Shown one piece after another: positions 46,249 through 57,993 of a DNA stretch of 64,000 nucleotides. The position numbers were made by a program, and so were the translations under genes. The stretch comes from Krasilnikovozyma curviuscula (lineage: Eukaryota; Basidiomycota; Tremellomycetes; Cystofilobasidiales; Mrakiaceae): the NCBI GenBank assembly GCA_014825775.1, contig MVAQ01000037.1:1-64000 (forward strand). The letters are read 5' to 3'. Position 1 is the stretch's first letter; the number at the start of each line of letters is the position of its first letter. A model generated the notes under the pieces. It had not been told where the DNA came from. It worked only from the letters and a program-made list of their open reading frames with translations, and did not search any database.

Positions 46249-47408
46249 ATGACCCAAACCTATCGTGGCTCCTGCCACTGCCAAAAGACGGTCTTCACAG
46301 CAACCCTTGATAAGCCCTTGGAGGAGTCGAGGACCAACAGATGCCTGTGCTCGTACTGTGTCAAGAGAGGGATCATCTGGGGTTATGTAAAGAAAGAGAG
46401 TCTCATTTTCGAGAAAGGGGAAGATAACTTGAAAACTTATCGCTTTGGAAGAGGGAGATTTGACTTTTTTGTAAGTGCCAGGCAGTGCCGGGGTCCTCAT
46501 CAGAGAATTCCTTGCTGATCTAAGCCTACTTACGCTTTAAAAGGGTTGCCCAGACTGTGGGGTGTTTATATATTATCGTCCTGTAAAAGACGATGGGAAA
46601 CTACTTCCATTCAATGTAAGCACCCACTCTCTGATGACGACTTTCTCAAAATCAAGACTGATCTGATTCTGACCATTCTTTATCTTTACGATTTTTAGAT
46701 CAGAGCTCTCCCAGGTTTTCCAGTGTGGGATCTCACGCTTTCAACGTAGTAAGTTCAGCTATATTGTAAAGTCATCATGTCCAGAATCCAACGCCCCGGA
46801 ATTCCACTTGCAATTTGTGCTCAAATTACAGCGACAACAGATCCGAGGATCCTCCTGATGAAGTCGTTCCTATGCTCAACGATCATCCATTCCACGAGCT
46901 GGAGGACGGTCATACACTATACCACGGAGGGTGTCATTGCGGGGATGTGCGATTCGTCTTGACGAGCCTTCCTATCCAGGACGAACCTGTTAACAAAGAC
47001 GATGCGCCTTGTGACTGTAACTGCTCTATCTGTGCAATGGTCAGTCATATAAAATGATCTAGGACTACTAAAGAAACATGATGCTAATCTGAACCATCAT
47101 GTTCTTCGCTTTCCAAGAGCGGTGCCCTTTGGATCTATCCTCCTCTCAAATCCTTTTATCTCTCCCCATCTTCTGTTGAAAACTTAAATATCTACACTTT
47201 CAGTTCTCTTCCACCCGATCAACAAAACCAGTTTTTCTCTTGCAAACGCTGCGGAACAACGATCTATGAGCATCGTAAGACATCAAGTTCAATTGGATTG
47301 AATGCGAGGACCCTGGAGCTGGAGAATGGCCAATCCCCTGAAGAGTTTGGGGTGCCATTTATCAAGCTGGATGATTGGGACTCTGAGCCCAAATATAAAC
47401 TTCCTTAA
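46249..47408 (+). CDS. Double GFA/CENP-V-domain zinc protein
   Basis: About six exons from MTQTYRGSCHCQKT. The first GFA (glutathione-dependent formaldehyde-activating enzyme-like) domain has CHC, CLCSYC and GCPDCG. A second complete set follows in one frame: GGCHCGDVRF (near 46940), CDCNCSIC (near 47020) and SCKRCGTTIYEH (near 47240). These CxC/CxxC/CxxC ligands bind the two zinc ions of the Mss4-like fold. The halves join through the donor GTAAGT near 46749 and an acceptor at about 46830, restoring phase. Single GFA proteins are common in fungi and their true substrate is usually unknown; formaldehyde-glutathione chemistry should not be assumed. The second domain could be a separate gene, but it lacks its own start before the zinc site. 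Confidence 0.85.
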
Positions 47409-48047
47409 ATTGTAGTGCGGCCTGTGGTGATTTGCGCATCTTAGTCCAAATTTTGTAACTTAAAAATTATTTTCTGGGTTCCATGATAATCATCGATTCT
47501 GCAAGAACCTGCGAAGTCAGGAATGGAAATAGAGATCCTTGAACCAGAATCCGAGAAGCGCTCACTATGAAAGGTTACACTCTTTCCATGCCTACTTTGT
47601 CGTGTGCCGATTGATTATGGAAATAGACATGATTGATATATGAGAGAAGAGACTAGTCTAAAGTCGTAATGGTAATCTTCAAAAACTAAACACGTCACTT
47701 CGTCAAGACAAGAGCGCTTGGATGCTGCATGGAAAAAGCATCATCTGAAATAGGAGAGGAAAGACACATCAACATGGTGCTAAATTTGGTTGCTGTAGTG
47801 TTTGATTTGGGAGGGATAGGAACAGGTTCTTGAGCGAGTCGTTAATTGTGTAATCTAATGGTTTTGATAGTGGTATACGGTCGATATGATGGAACAGTTC
47901 TTAAGGTATTGATTTTTGGGTGCTAAACATCAGAAAAGTAGACTGATAAGGAAAGAAAGTAAGCCAGTTGCATGTGATGACAGAAGTGAAGCAAAAATTG
48001 AACCGACTCACCTTGCAAAGGTTTTTTTACACGGGTTGCTGCTATTG
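47409..48047. other. Convergent intergenic region
   Basis: 640 bp between two convergent gene ends. A donor-like GTGAGT on the minus strand near 48012 suggests the C2H2 transcript may be spliced in its 3' UTR. No gene is visible. Confidence 0.4.
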
Positions 48048-48210
48048 CTAAGGATGAGAGTAGTTCTGTTGCTGAGTATTTGAACCAGATTGGTAAGTTG
48101 ATCGTTCAGTGGATGCAAGCGGGAGACCAGCTCGTAGCCCATCGTTGTTGCTTTGCCGGAGGTGGTCTTGGGATTCTTCCTCTTCCTTCGCCGCACGCTC
48201 CTCGTTCTCT

Positions 48211-48245
<35 letters not shown>

Positions 48246-49944
48246 TTCATCATCCTCCTCAGTCTCTTCATCCTCAGGCAACTCATCTTCTTCCTCTTCA
48301 GATGACGATGAGAACTTCGCCTTCTTTGCCCGTTTGTGTTTCTTGGTAGAGGCGTGTCGAACCAATCCCGAACTTCGAGTGCCTACAGTCGGTACGACAA
48401 CAGTGCCAGGTGGGGGAGCTGCGAGAGAGCCACTGTTTGTTTCAGACAAATCTTGGTTAGTTTGTGAGAAGAAAAAAAAGCCCAGGAACCGAAGGTAATT
48501 GGAGCGACCCACGCTTGGTGACCATGAACGCCAATAAGATGTCTACCTAAATCGTGTGCTCTTGAGAAACCACGACCGTTACATTGAGTGTAAGGACAGA
48601 TGTGTGGTTTGGGTCGATTCGGTGCATGGGTCAAAGCATGACTCTGAGAAGAACCGAGAAAAAATCATGTCAGCGGCGAAACACGCACTCGGAGGACGAA
48701 GCGTCGAACTCACCCTCATGTTGTACGCTCTCGCAAACCCACGGTTGCACGTCGGACATTTATGAGGTTTGTTGGGATCATCAACGTCAATTGAAGAGCT
48801 CGAACGTCCCCGTCCCTGAGATACTGCTGGTCGTTTCTTTGGTTTGGACGAAGAAGATTCCGCCGACGACGATGACAATTTGGCGTTTAGAGGGGGCGGC
48901 GACGGTTTTCCTGATACAGGAGACTGCTGGAGTTGAGGGAGAGGTAACGGGAGAGCAGGTTGCTGTGGTGATGGTCGATAATGTTGCAAATTTTGTGGCA
49001 TTGAAAAGGGAGCGTTGTTCGGGACGTCCATAACCACCGTTTTTCCAAGACTAGGTGCGACAGGAGGCACATAGGGAGATCTACAAGGATGATGAAACGA
49101 AAGATGGGTTCAGGAGTGTTGAGATCTCTCCCTGTTCTGGAACTACTCACAGTCTGGAAGGGTGAACTGAAGAATACAAGTGATCCCCAACCCTGCCGCT
49201 CAGGACCTCTGGGCCTGTCCCACGGCCGTTAGGACCACTATAGAAAGCGTATGGCACCGAACCTTGGTGCATCAGTTTCTCCTGCTGGGGTTGTTGGTGC
49301 GCGTGGTGATGCTGTTGCGGCTGAGAATGACCTGCCCAGACGGGCCTACTGCCGTCGTCGGCGGTCTCCACGGGGTGTTGGAGGAGGTGAGGATGGTGTT
49401 GTTGCGGCTGCTGATAGTGCTGCTGAAGATGATGGCTCATATCTAAATCATTGGGAGAACCTGAAGAGGCGGGCTGGCTAGTGTTGTTCGGCAAACTTCG
49501 ATAATACTGAGGGTGATAAGACGTGTATGGAGTCGGGTTTGAAGGTTGCCCACTACCGCTAAGGTGCGAGTAAGGCATCGAATACGACATCTGAGGAGAG
49601 TGACGTTGCTGGGTAGTGCTGTAGGGGGCAGAGGTTGCAATGAGAGGCAGTTTAGGGGAGGATGCCAGAGAACTCTGTCCTGAAACGGGAAACGGCGCCC
49701 CTTGATAGTGTGAGCCGACAGAGACCGAAACTGTTGCTGTAGCGCCAGATGCGGTAGAAGAAGAAGATGGTAAAGAGACCATTCCAACAGCATTCATATG
49801 AGAGTGCTGCGCTGGGTGCTGGTCGTACGGATGGCTGCTTTGACCCATGAGGTAAGCCTGATGTTGCTGCTGTCCTGGGTGATGCTGCTGCTGCTGCTGA
49901 GTCGAGGGAGGCCATCCCTGTTGCTGAGATGGTGGTAAGGTCAT
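48048..49944 (-). CDS. C2H2 zinc-finger transcription factor with Q/H-rich N-terminus and acidic tail
   Basis: Minus-strand gene of at least four exons starting MTLPPSQQQGW. The first roughly 350 residues are low complexity, rich in Gln, His, Pro and Ser. Two fingers follow: HKCPTCNRGFARAYNMR (near 48740), continued after an intron by SHALTH, then CPYTQCNGRGFSRAHDLGRH with VH (near 48560). The linker NRPKPH and the RAHDLGRH finger are common in fungal two-finger regulators. After the fingers, a basic segment (KKHKRAKKAK) and a run of about 16 glutamates form an acidic tail, encoded by a CTT repeat. Likely a nuclear transcription factor with glutamine-rich and acidic activation regions. Resemblance to calcineurin-responsive Crz1 proteins is too weak to name it. 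Confidence 0.88.
48205..48248 (+). repeat. CTT/AAG-rich coding microsatellite (polyglutamate)
   Basis: An almost uninterrupted run of ttc/ctt units encodes the glutamate tract of the C2H2 protein on the minus strand. Slippage here would change the length of the acidic tail. Confidence 0.8.
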
Positions 49945-52900
49945 TTCCGTTGAGTGTCAACAAGGCCAAAGACTGCGTATCGAAAAGTTGGCTTCTCAGA
50001 AAAAAAATCGTGCGAGCCAACCGGCAAAGGAGAACCAGGTCTTGACCAATTTTTTTTTTTCACTCTTTCTTTTCCCGGTCCTTCCTATTCCTCCCCACTA
50101 ATTTGTTTTCGGTTGATGGAGACCGAGTAGGGGGCGTGGTGGTGATACTTGAACCTCTGAGAACGGAGGGATGTTGGTGGGAGGGAGAAATGCAGTGAGC
50201 GGTGCTGCGGAGACCATGGAAAATGAGGGTCAGCACCTGAGATCAACCAAGTTTCGAAATCAATTGCCGTGAGGCTCGAAAAAACATAAACAAAGCAGAA
50301 GTGATAAACAACAACTTACCTTCTTTGTTTTGATTCAGATAAGTGATCCACATCTGGTAGTCGAATAGCGACCGTTTTTCATTTGGCGATTGAGGGAGCG
50401 CCACGCCAACGCAGCCACACGCGAGCTCATCCGCAGGAATTTATTTAGTGAGATTTGAGCGCTAAAACGATCAAGTCGGCCAGAGCAGCTACAACCACCG
50501 TTACGGATACAGAAAGCTGGGACAAAGTAGCAAAAGCATGTCAGTCTCAGTGAACTAAGCTAAACAACGGTTATTCCGCATAGATCTAAAGTCTGGAAAG
50601 CAAGCCCGTCATATCTTTGGTGTTGTGTTGTGTTGTTTGATCTTACGGCTTACGGCCGAAAGGTGTAACCACCATTAATGAAGAAGTAACCTACCTGTGA
50701 TTCTGGGTACATGCTATTCTGGTGCTGCACCAGTTTTGACAGGTAGACGTGACATGCGAGAAGAGTAGATCTGATGAGATTTGTGTTAGTAAACACACCT
50801 GAAACAACGGGGAATCAAATTCAATTCACCCAATTGAATCCGAGATGTCAGTGAGGTTCCGACAACTTCTCAACGTTCTGATCGAGACCATAAAGGACCA
50901 GTTGGTCCGCCACACACACTGTTCGTTAGCGCGCAAGGTACGCCATCGCAGACACATTGGTGTCAGAGTAGTCTATATTGAAAAATCTCTATCCAATAGA
51001 CGATACTGAGGCAATGGGAGAGTAATTCCTGAGGTTGCTGAAGTTTCACCACTAAGTAAGAGCGGACCCTAATTACCAGCTCAGCTAGCGACCTTTTTGG
51101 ATAGAAGTTTAGCCAAGAAAACCCAAGCTTACATAGTAATCCCATAGAGAAGCAAATAAAGATCTTCGTATTACCTATAAGCTAGAGCTTCACTCACGAC
51201 AAGACGCAGCTGAGGGCCCGTTTCGTCAAAGGGAGGCAGAAAAAAAATGAGCAACAATACCCCGATTCGAGTCGACAGGACAAGAAACACCCACCTAGTT
51301 AGACATAAGATCCAGAAAATGCTTCCTCTGCCCCTTGTCTAGCTGACTAGCTGTGGTTGAGAGGTCGACTCAAGGAACCAGAGTGCCTGCGAGAAAAAAT
51401 TGAACTACGCGATCAGCATGCCAGTTGCGTCGTAAATTTAGCTGAGAAAAAGGTGCCCAATGTGAAGACTAACCATCTGAACTACTAGATGAGGTAACCT
51501 CAAAATTTCAAAAGATGTGTTCAGGGTAGTTGAAGCCTAAGGGTGTAATGGTTGACTGGCAGAGTGTCTGAAATAGTCAGCCCGATCTGCCAGTGAGTGC
51601 GAGGCCCCGGCTCATCCGTTTGGTTTGGGATCCGCCGTGCCTGCCTGTCGCAGCAGGGGTTCGCTTGGGCGCATTGACCTGGAACTGCGTTTATTCCACC
51701 ATGGATAAATCGAGTAGTAGCTTTTGCTTGGCAAGATTGGCGGTGCGTTTTTCACGTTGTTGTGGAGTGCAGTACTTAAATTTTTGAGATATGTGCGGCG
51801 GATGCCCCATCCGCGACGACGCTGAAATTTCTCTCTGCTTGAAAGAGGATATTACAGAGTGATAGATGAGCTGGACTGAATAGCAAACGAAAAGTTTCTT
51901 CTTGGAAGAAGAGTCTGGTGTGGTGTGGAACCCTTCGCAGCTGAACGCTCGCTGGCGACAGAACTCAAACAAGCGGGAACAGAGCTGCGTCCATTGCTTT
52001 ACAAACACTAACACAGAGATCAACACTACCAACTAACGTCTGAGATACATTCATTAATAGTGCTTAACATTACGTGGTGGTTGACTTTTTTTTCTTTTTC
52101 TTTTTTTCAACAGGAGATTGAGTCTCATCTTCGTCAGAGCGAAAGTTGCATAGATCCGGTACCAAATCAACCTTTGTTTCCATCCTCAATAACAACTACA
52201 AGATTCACACTCAGAATTCGGAGTCGTTCCTGCTCCCACACCGAGAGTTCTCTGCCACACGCTGTGGAATGTTCAGTAGTTGGACCTCAGTTTGAGATGT
52301 GGTCTGGTCTTCCTCGACCACCTCTCCAAACTATATCTACACATTATCAGCTTATCTGTATTTGTAACTATTAATACGGATACTCCCACAAAGTTCTCTC
52401 TCCCAAACTCATCATCACTTCGCTCTAGAGAGACTATATCTTCTGAGGCTAAATACTTCGTGGTATGCTGCGTCCAACTTCGACTTTGGAGAAAACTAGT
52501 GTGACGAAGCGCAGAGTGATGTTTCGAGGATCTCACTGCTAACTGTTGAAAGAAGTCAGGTTTGAAGTGAAGGGGACGATCAAGATGCGCAAATACTACA
52601 AAGCGAGTGCGATGGAGAAGGCGTAAAATGAGAACTTGCGGGATGAGATAACAAAGTAATGCTGAATTTGACATCTATCTTGGAGCTGATGGAAATTCTA
52701 GTTATTGACTGTGGTAAAGCGACTCGAACTTTGGCTTTGAAAGGAACTACGGAATTTTGAGGAAATATCTTGATAGAGCACAACCTTCATGCGCAAGATC
52801 ACAACAGACTTTTAAAGAACTGCAATATTTAAGGAAGTGACCAAAATTTATAGCGAATGGAGACGAGGTCGACATCGAGCGAGTAAACTGTTTCAACCTC

Positions 52901-52978
52901 GGCCCCATCCTGCTAAGAAATTTACGATCAGAATTTCACCTCAGAATAGGAGCTGGCTGGAGACAACGTAGATAGAGA
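49945..52978. other. 3-kb gene-poor region
   Basis: The longest stretch without a supported gene. It holds the two divergent promoters and presumably a long 5' UTR for the minus-strand C2H2 gene. No open frame shows domain motifs or a sensible exon chain. A T-rich run lies near 50045-50065, a tgttg repeat near 50620, and an inverted repeat at 51555-51594 just before a GC-richer patch (51590-51700). A regulatory or non-coding transcript is possible but not shown. Confidence 0.5.
51555..51594. repeat. 9-bp perfect inverted repeat, 22-nt loop
   Basis: ACTGGCAGA (51555-51563) is matched in inverted form by TCTGCCAGT (51586-51594). It immediately precedes a locally GC-rich patch in otherwise AT-rich non-coding DNA. 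It could be part of a structured RNA; no known RNA family fits. Confidence 0.5.
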
Positions 52979-54970
52979 ATGTTCTCTTTGCTCTCTTGGT
53001 TTGGTTTGACGTCTACAAAGGTAATGCCCAAAATGTTCCAATTTTTCAGTGGATTTCTTTTGAGTTGTATGACGAGCTTACCCCTTTCCTAATGGTACAA
53101 CCCTCAGCCTCAGCCTGAACCAGAGAAGGGACTGCCTCGCTCTGAACCTGTCATTGAAGGAGTTGGAACCGGCATCACCGCACCAGAGGAAGCAGCGTCG
53201 TTAATCCTGAACATCCAGCCAGGAGCAGAGCAGAGTCCAATCAATAAAACACCAGCAGAAGCAGATGCCGCCGCCCCTAGTGAAAAGAGATTAGTACCGA
53301 GAGCCACTGATAAGTTACTAGATGTAGTTCTCAAGGAAACAAAGCCGATTGAATATGACGCTGTCGAAACAAAGCCTCTCGTGGAGAGTCGCTCAGCTCC
53401 AAGCTCCAGCAATTCAACACCAAACTCAAGGAGAGCTATAAGGAACCTCAAGTACAACTGGCCCTGCTTAGCTGTCGGATGTACCAAGGAGTTTGTCTCT
53501 CCAAGCGGCATGTGCGTCCTGCTCAAACTCGCATGAAGTGACGTGCAAAACTGACGACGTTTCTGTTACCTATATCCAACTTCAGGTGTACTCATCTTAT
53601 CAACATGCACAAGTGTCCTAAGTCCGATGTGTTCGTGAAGGATCGCGATGTCAGAATCCAAGAAGACTCCACTTTTGCAAAAAGCATCAAGCCAGAGTTG
53701 CGACTCGCTGCTCTTTCTTTGACCTACAGCAACAGAACACGAGTAGATGAGGCTATTAGCACACCAGATACGAAATTTCTTCCCACTAGAGCAAAGAGAG
53801 CGGCTAGTGAAATCTCAAGTGAGAATGGAAGCGATAGCGTCAAGAAAACCAAAACACAGGTGTGCTCGAGGCAGCTTCTTTCTGACAGGACTGAAACTGA
53901 CTGCGGCTGCTTTTATAGAAGATTTACCTACCTCTATCACAACCTCAAGTCAACTACCTTCTTCACGCTATCCGAACGCTCAAGCACCACCCCAGTGCGT
54001 ACGACTTCCTTCACCCTGTCAGTCCTCTCGCCATGCGACTGTTCGACTACCTCGAGGTTGTCAAACGTCCGATGGATCTTAGCACCGTCGAGATGAAGCT
54101 ACTCGCTAGTGGTCCCAAGCCGAGGAGCTTCATCGACGACAAGGGGAAATACAAGATCAAGGAGGAGGTCGAACGTGATGTCGAGCAGATCTGGCAGAAC
54201 TCGATTCTGTACAACGGTGAAGACGACATCATATCGCTAGCGGCACGAGAGGCGAAGGCGGAATGGCTGAGGTTACTGGAAGAATATCCGTCTGTCGAGG
54301 TTGAACTGACTACGCCGTCGAGACCGAAAAAGGCCACTTTACCGCCACCAACACTACCACTGTTATCAATAGCGACAACATCATCAGCATCAATGCAAGA
54401 AACACCTCGAAAACCCACACCTCTCCCCGCCGCCATCTCTAACCTTCCTTTGGAAACTGCATCTCCTCACAATTATACAGGCAAAAAGCCCTGCCTATAC
54501 GTCACGCTTCCAAACGGACACTTGTTGTGTCAGTACAAGGGATGTGGACAGAAACAATTTGCTACTCTAACTCATCTCAAACAGTGAGTTCTGTTCACTT
54601 CGATGTGGTATCTTTCAGTTCAGAGCTGAGTTCGGGTCGTTCTTCTTTTTGCAGACATACCGCCGCTATTCACTACACCGCCGAAGACAGGAACTGGGTC
54701 TGTGAGATCACAGGCTGCACCAAACGATACACTCAGTCCAGTTCTCTGTAAGTCTACTACTTCCCTATCTCTCAGCCGATCTAGGAATGATTGACAAAGT
54801 CACTGTTGTTTGCATCCTTTTACAGAGAGGCTCACTATCGAACGTCCCATCCTCGTGAATACACTGAGAGCACCGTCGTTCCTCGGACGCAAGATCAAAT
54901 CAATCATGAGATTGAGAAGGCAACAGCTTCGTCGCTGCTGTCGTTAGCCAGTTTCTTCCCTCCACAGTAG
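52979..54970 (+). CDS. C2H2-bromodomain-C2H2 protein
   Basis: Spliced gene ending at TAG 54968-54970. Order: a Pro/Glu/Ala-rich N-terminus; one C2H2 finger (CLAVGCTKEF with HLINMH across the 53513/53586 intron); a Lys/Ser linker; a bromodomain (about 53920-54290); a Pro/Thr linker; and two C2H2 fingers (CQYKGCGQKQF with HTAAIH, CEITGCTKRY with HYRTSH). The bromodomain has the helix-Z-like QVNYLLHAIRTLKHHPSA, ZA-loop VVKRPMDLSTV and WQNSILYNGED, including the Asn that normally contacts acetyl-lysine. Likely a nuclear protein that reads acetylated histones and binds DNA. ATG 52979 (MFSLLSWFGLTSTK) joins in phase to the exon after the acceptor near 53109 and is the best start I found, but it is not certain. 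Confidence 0.8.
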
Positions 54971-56034
54971 ATTGCGCTGGATCTGTCGCTATCGCTGGTT
55001 GATGGCGGTGTTGGTTCTCTCGGAATTGCCGTTTGGTGGAACTTGACCGCTTACTTTACATCTCACTTACCATACATAACACATCCACCCTTTTTTGTTC
55101 ACGATTTCCTTCTTTGTTATACAATAACGCCCATCCTGACAAGTCTTCAGAAGGGAGAATTACTTGAAAGAGAAGTCAGAGACAAACCCTTTGTTTTGGT
55201 AGCAGAGAACAGTCTTCCAAGCCCCTTATCCTCTCTGGATGTCTTTTTGAAGTGCCTTCGCGTTTCTGTTACGTCAGTCAGTTGGCCAAAAGTATTTCTG
55301 ATTACTAACCCAGGTATTCTTCCATTCCTGCCCTCAGGTCTGCCCGGTATTAAATCTACGGGAAATCTTACAGAGACTTTCCAAACATCAGTCGCGCGAT
55401 TTTTTGTTTTGGCTCACTAGCAGATTTGGACTGGAACGGGGCTTCGTTTGATCCATCTTGCCTCGCTTTCTCTGATAACTTAGAGTCTGCATTCAACCCT
55501 CCCACCTCCGCCCTCTCAGGACCAAGGGGATCAAAAAAATGTTCAATAAAAATTCATATTGAAAGCATGAATAAGTGCGGGTTGTGTTTGAGTTCCGCGT
55601 GATTTTGGCGATGGAACAGGGACAGGAGTTTGTTGACAATCGTGGACCAGTGAAGTTGAGCAACAAAGAAGCTAGGCAGAACCAGTGGATGGGTCACTAA
55701 TAACGGACAGTTCTATTGGATGGCGATGAGGTCAATTGGTGAGGCAGCAACAGCTCTTCTGTTATAAGTCTGTTCGCGCGTGCGCCTCGTAAGTTTATCT
55801 GTTGTTTCCTTGCGGACAGTACAGTTGTTCCGGGGTTTCTTACTCCTAAATTCTTCTGCTGACGGTTTTCAGGCGACAACACTATCGGTTAACCGGCGTT
55901 TCAAGGCCGCTTTCGTATCGCCTAGGCGACCTCGGACTTCTGCTTCAGCAGTATAAAATCATCTCTGCCACAGAAAATCTCTCTCTCTTTACCACATTAA
56001 CAACCAATTCTTCAATATTGTCTTTACAATTGTT
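54971..56034. other. Intergenic, oxidoreductase promoter
   Basis: 1.06 kb. A 125-codon plus frame (55043-55420) directly after the bromodomain gene has no motif and is probably 3' UTR. The right end carries a TATA box at 55952 and a pyrimidine-rich leader. Confidence 0.5.
55952..55958 (+). promoter_or_regulatory. TATA box
   Basis: TATAAAA, 77-83 bp upstream of ATG 56035 of the MDR oxidoreductase, followed by a CT-rich leader. Position and sequence fit a core promoter. Confidence 0.55.
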
Positions 56035-57271
56035 ATGTCAGCCTCACCACTCACCTCCAATGCCACAGCCCGACTGATGAAAGCTGTGGTCCTCTCCAAG
56101 AATGGTGGGCCGGAAGTTCTCCAGGTCTCACAAGTACCCATTCCAGTCCCAACATCTGATCAGGTCCTCATCAAAATAAAGGCTTTCGGTAAGTTCAACA
56201 CAGCTAGTCTCTTCTCGCGTTCTCTTACGGAACGCTTTTCGCTTCCTAGGCTTGAATCGATCCGATATGTACGCCCGCGAAGGAATCGTTCCGTTCAAAT
56301 TACCAATGATGAAGCCACTGGAGCTACCCCGTATCCTCGGTGCAGAATGTGTGGGTCTTATCGACCAAGATTCGTCTGATGGCAAGCTGAAGAAGGGGCA
56401 AGTGGTTGCTGCAGCTGTCGGTGGGCTTGGCAGACAGTTTGACGGAGGGTACGCTCAATACACTGTAGTACCGCAAGAGAATATCAAAGTTATCGATCTG
56501 ATGGGAAAGAAGGAAGAAGACGTTAATTGGGAATTATTGGCTGCTCTGCCTGTCATCACTCAAACAGCCTGGGCAACTCTCTTTTGTACGTCATTAACTC
56601 CTTGTTACCTCAATTTATGTTACTGACCATCATCTCCTTTTGAATAGCTATTCTTAAGCTCCAGAAGGGAGAGCGACTCCTCATCAGTGGAGGTACAACT
56701 TCCGTTGGACTTATGGCAGCATCCCTCGCTCAGCAACACGGTGCTATGGTCTACTCGACAAGCCGTAACTCTGAATCCGCTTCACTAGTTAAAGCTTCCG
56801 GAGCTACAGAGTTTGTCCTCGATGACGGCGCTCTGGCCAAGCGCTACCGGTTCACTTTCGACAAGGTCCTCGATTTGATCGGCGGTCCAGCGCTCCTTGA
56901 CACACTCTTGTGCTGCAAACCTGGTGGAATCGTCTGTCACGCAGGACTCGTCGCCGATTCTTTCCGGTACCAAGACTTCAGCTTGTCCGAGCACATCATA
57001 CCCGGCGTCTGTCTTACCACTTACGGAGTCCAGGTAAAGGACTTCTTGGCTTCACCATTGGAAGAAGTTTTCGGTTTGATTGAGGGGGGTGAGATCAGAA
57101 GTCCTCTCGGAAAGGTTTTTAAGATTGACGATATCGCTGAAGCTCACAGATGTCAGGTAAGCTATGGTGATGATACCTTCGTTCAGGTTTCCTGAATTGA
57201 CGTACTATATTGTCAACCATCAGGAAAAAAATGAAGCTGGCGGAAAGATTGTGGTTGTCACTGGAGCGTAA
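56035..57271 (+). CDS. MDR-family NADPH oxidoreductase (zeta-crystallin/quinone reductase type)
   Basis: Four exons encode about 340 residues from MSASPLTSNATARLMK. The GroES-like N-terminus has AVVLSKNGGPEVLQV, LNRSDMYAREG (near 56260) and ILGAECVGLI. The Rossmann half has ALPVITQTAWATLF, the nucleotide loop ISGGTTSVGLMAASLA (near 56690) and DKVLDLIGG (near 56870). The C-terminus is GKIVVVTGA with TAA 57269-57271. Absence of the zinc-ligand Cys/His pattern places it in the zinc-free quinone oxidoreductase branch. It probably reduces quinones, enones or similar electrophiles in the cytosol; the substrate is unknown. The promoter has a good TATA box, which suggests inducible expression. Confidence 0.92.
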
Positions 57272-57993
57272 TGGGGTGTCTGCACAACGAGCTTTCGCTG
57301 GACAGTTGTGGTGAGTCTTCAACCTTGGATTCCTACAGCCATTACTCACTTGTACTTGACTCAACCTGCTTTCCAGATTTACTGTGCTTCGATCTTTCGT
57401 TGGGGTTGGAGATTGATTTGTGATCCGCTAGATGAATTAACACCTTTGGTCTGTTTACCACGGCGCAACGGAAAGTTGTTCTAGATTTCATACCATCAGT
57501 GACATCCCATGATTTGAAACGAATCTAATTGGTACTCGAAGGATTCCAGTGAAGTTTGATATGCGAAACTATTTTCTCAAATTGACTATACTTTTCAGCT
57601 TCTTCAGGGACTTCCTCTCAGTGGGCTTTCGCTATACAACTCTTCTGATGAAAGTCACCTAGTTCTGCGTATCCTCCTCAGTTTATCATTCAAATTCTCT
57701 CCATCTACAGCAGGTCGACACCAAGAACACTACACAAGAGAGTTCAAACCACTTGAGTTCTGCGTCGATTGACTTTCAGGTGATCATCTCCAACCACGCT
57801 CCAAGAGTCACAGAGGATCTATTAAGTTCTTCCAAATTATATTTCTGGTCTTTGGATTGGGTTCAATAGGGTTTGGTTTAAACCCAGCTCCAGTTACCCT
57901 GCAGGCTGCTCTTCAGCTTGTCACCATACGACTTCCTTCTCCAAACCAGGCTGACTTTTTGTCTTCGCTTACAGTCTTTAAAATACTTGCTTG
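57272..57993. other. Intergenic, no gene seen
   Basis: 722 bp. A pyrimidine-rich run ending in cttacag near 57973 looks like a splice acceptor, so the next gene may have a 5'-UTR intron or an upstream exon. No coding frame is recognisable. Confidence 0.4.

Noticed and set aside
48109..48498. Plus-strand Ser-rich frame of 129 codons
   Set aside because: It is the antisense shadow of the polyglutamate tract of the C2H2 gene; ttc/tct repeats read as serine.
51541..51680. tRNA-like gene: A-box-like tggcagagtg and B-box-like ggttcgctt
   Set aside because: The spacing is about 100 nt, the B box departs from consensus, and the ends do not pair as an acceptor stem.
55043..55420. 125-codon plus-strand frame after the bromodomain gene
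   Set aside because: Begins 73 bp past a stop codon, has no motif, and most likely reflects 3' UTR sequence.
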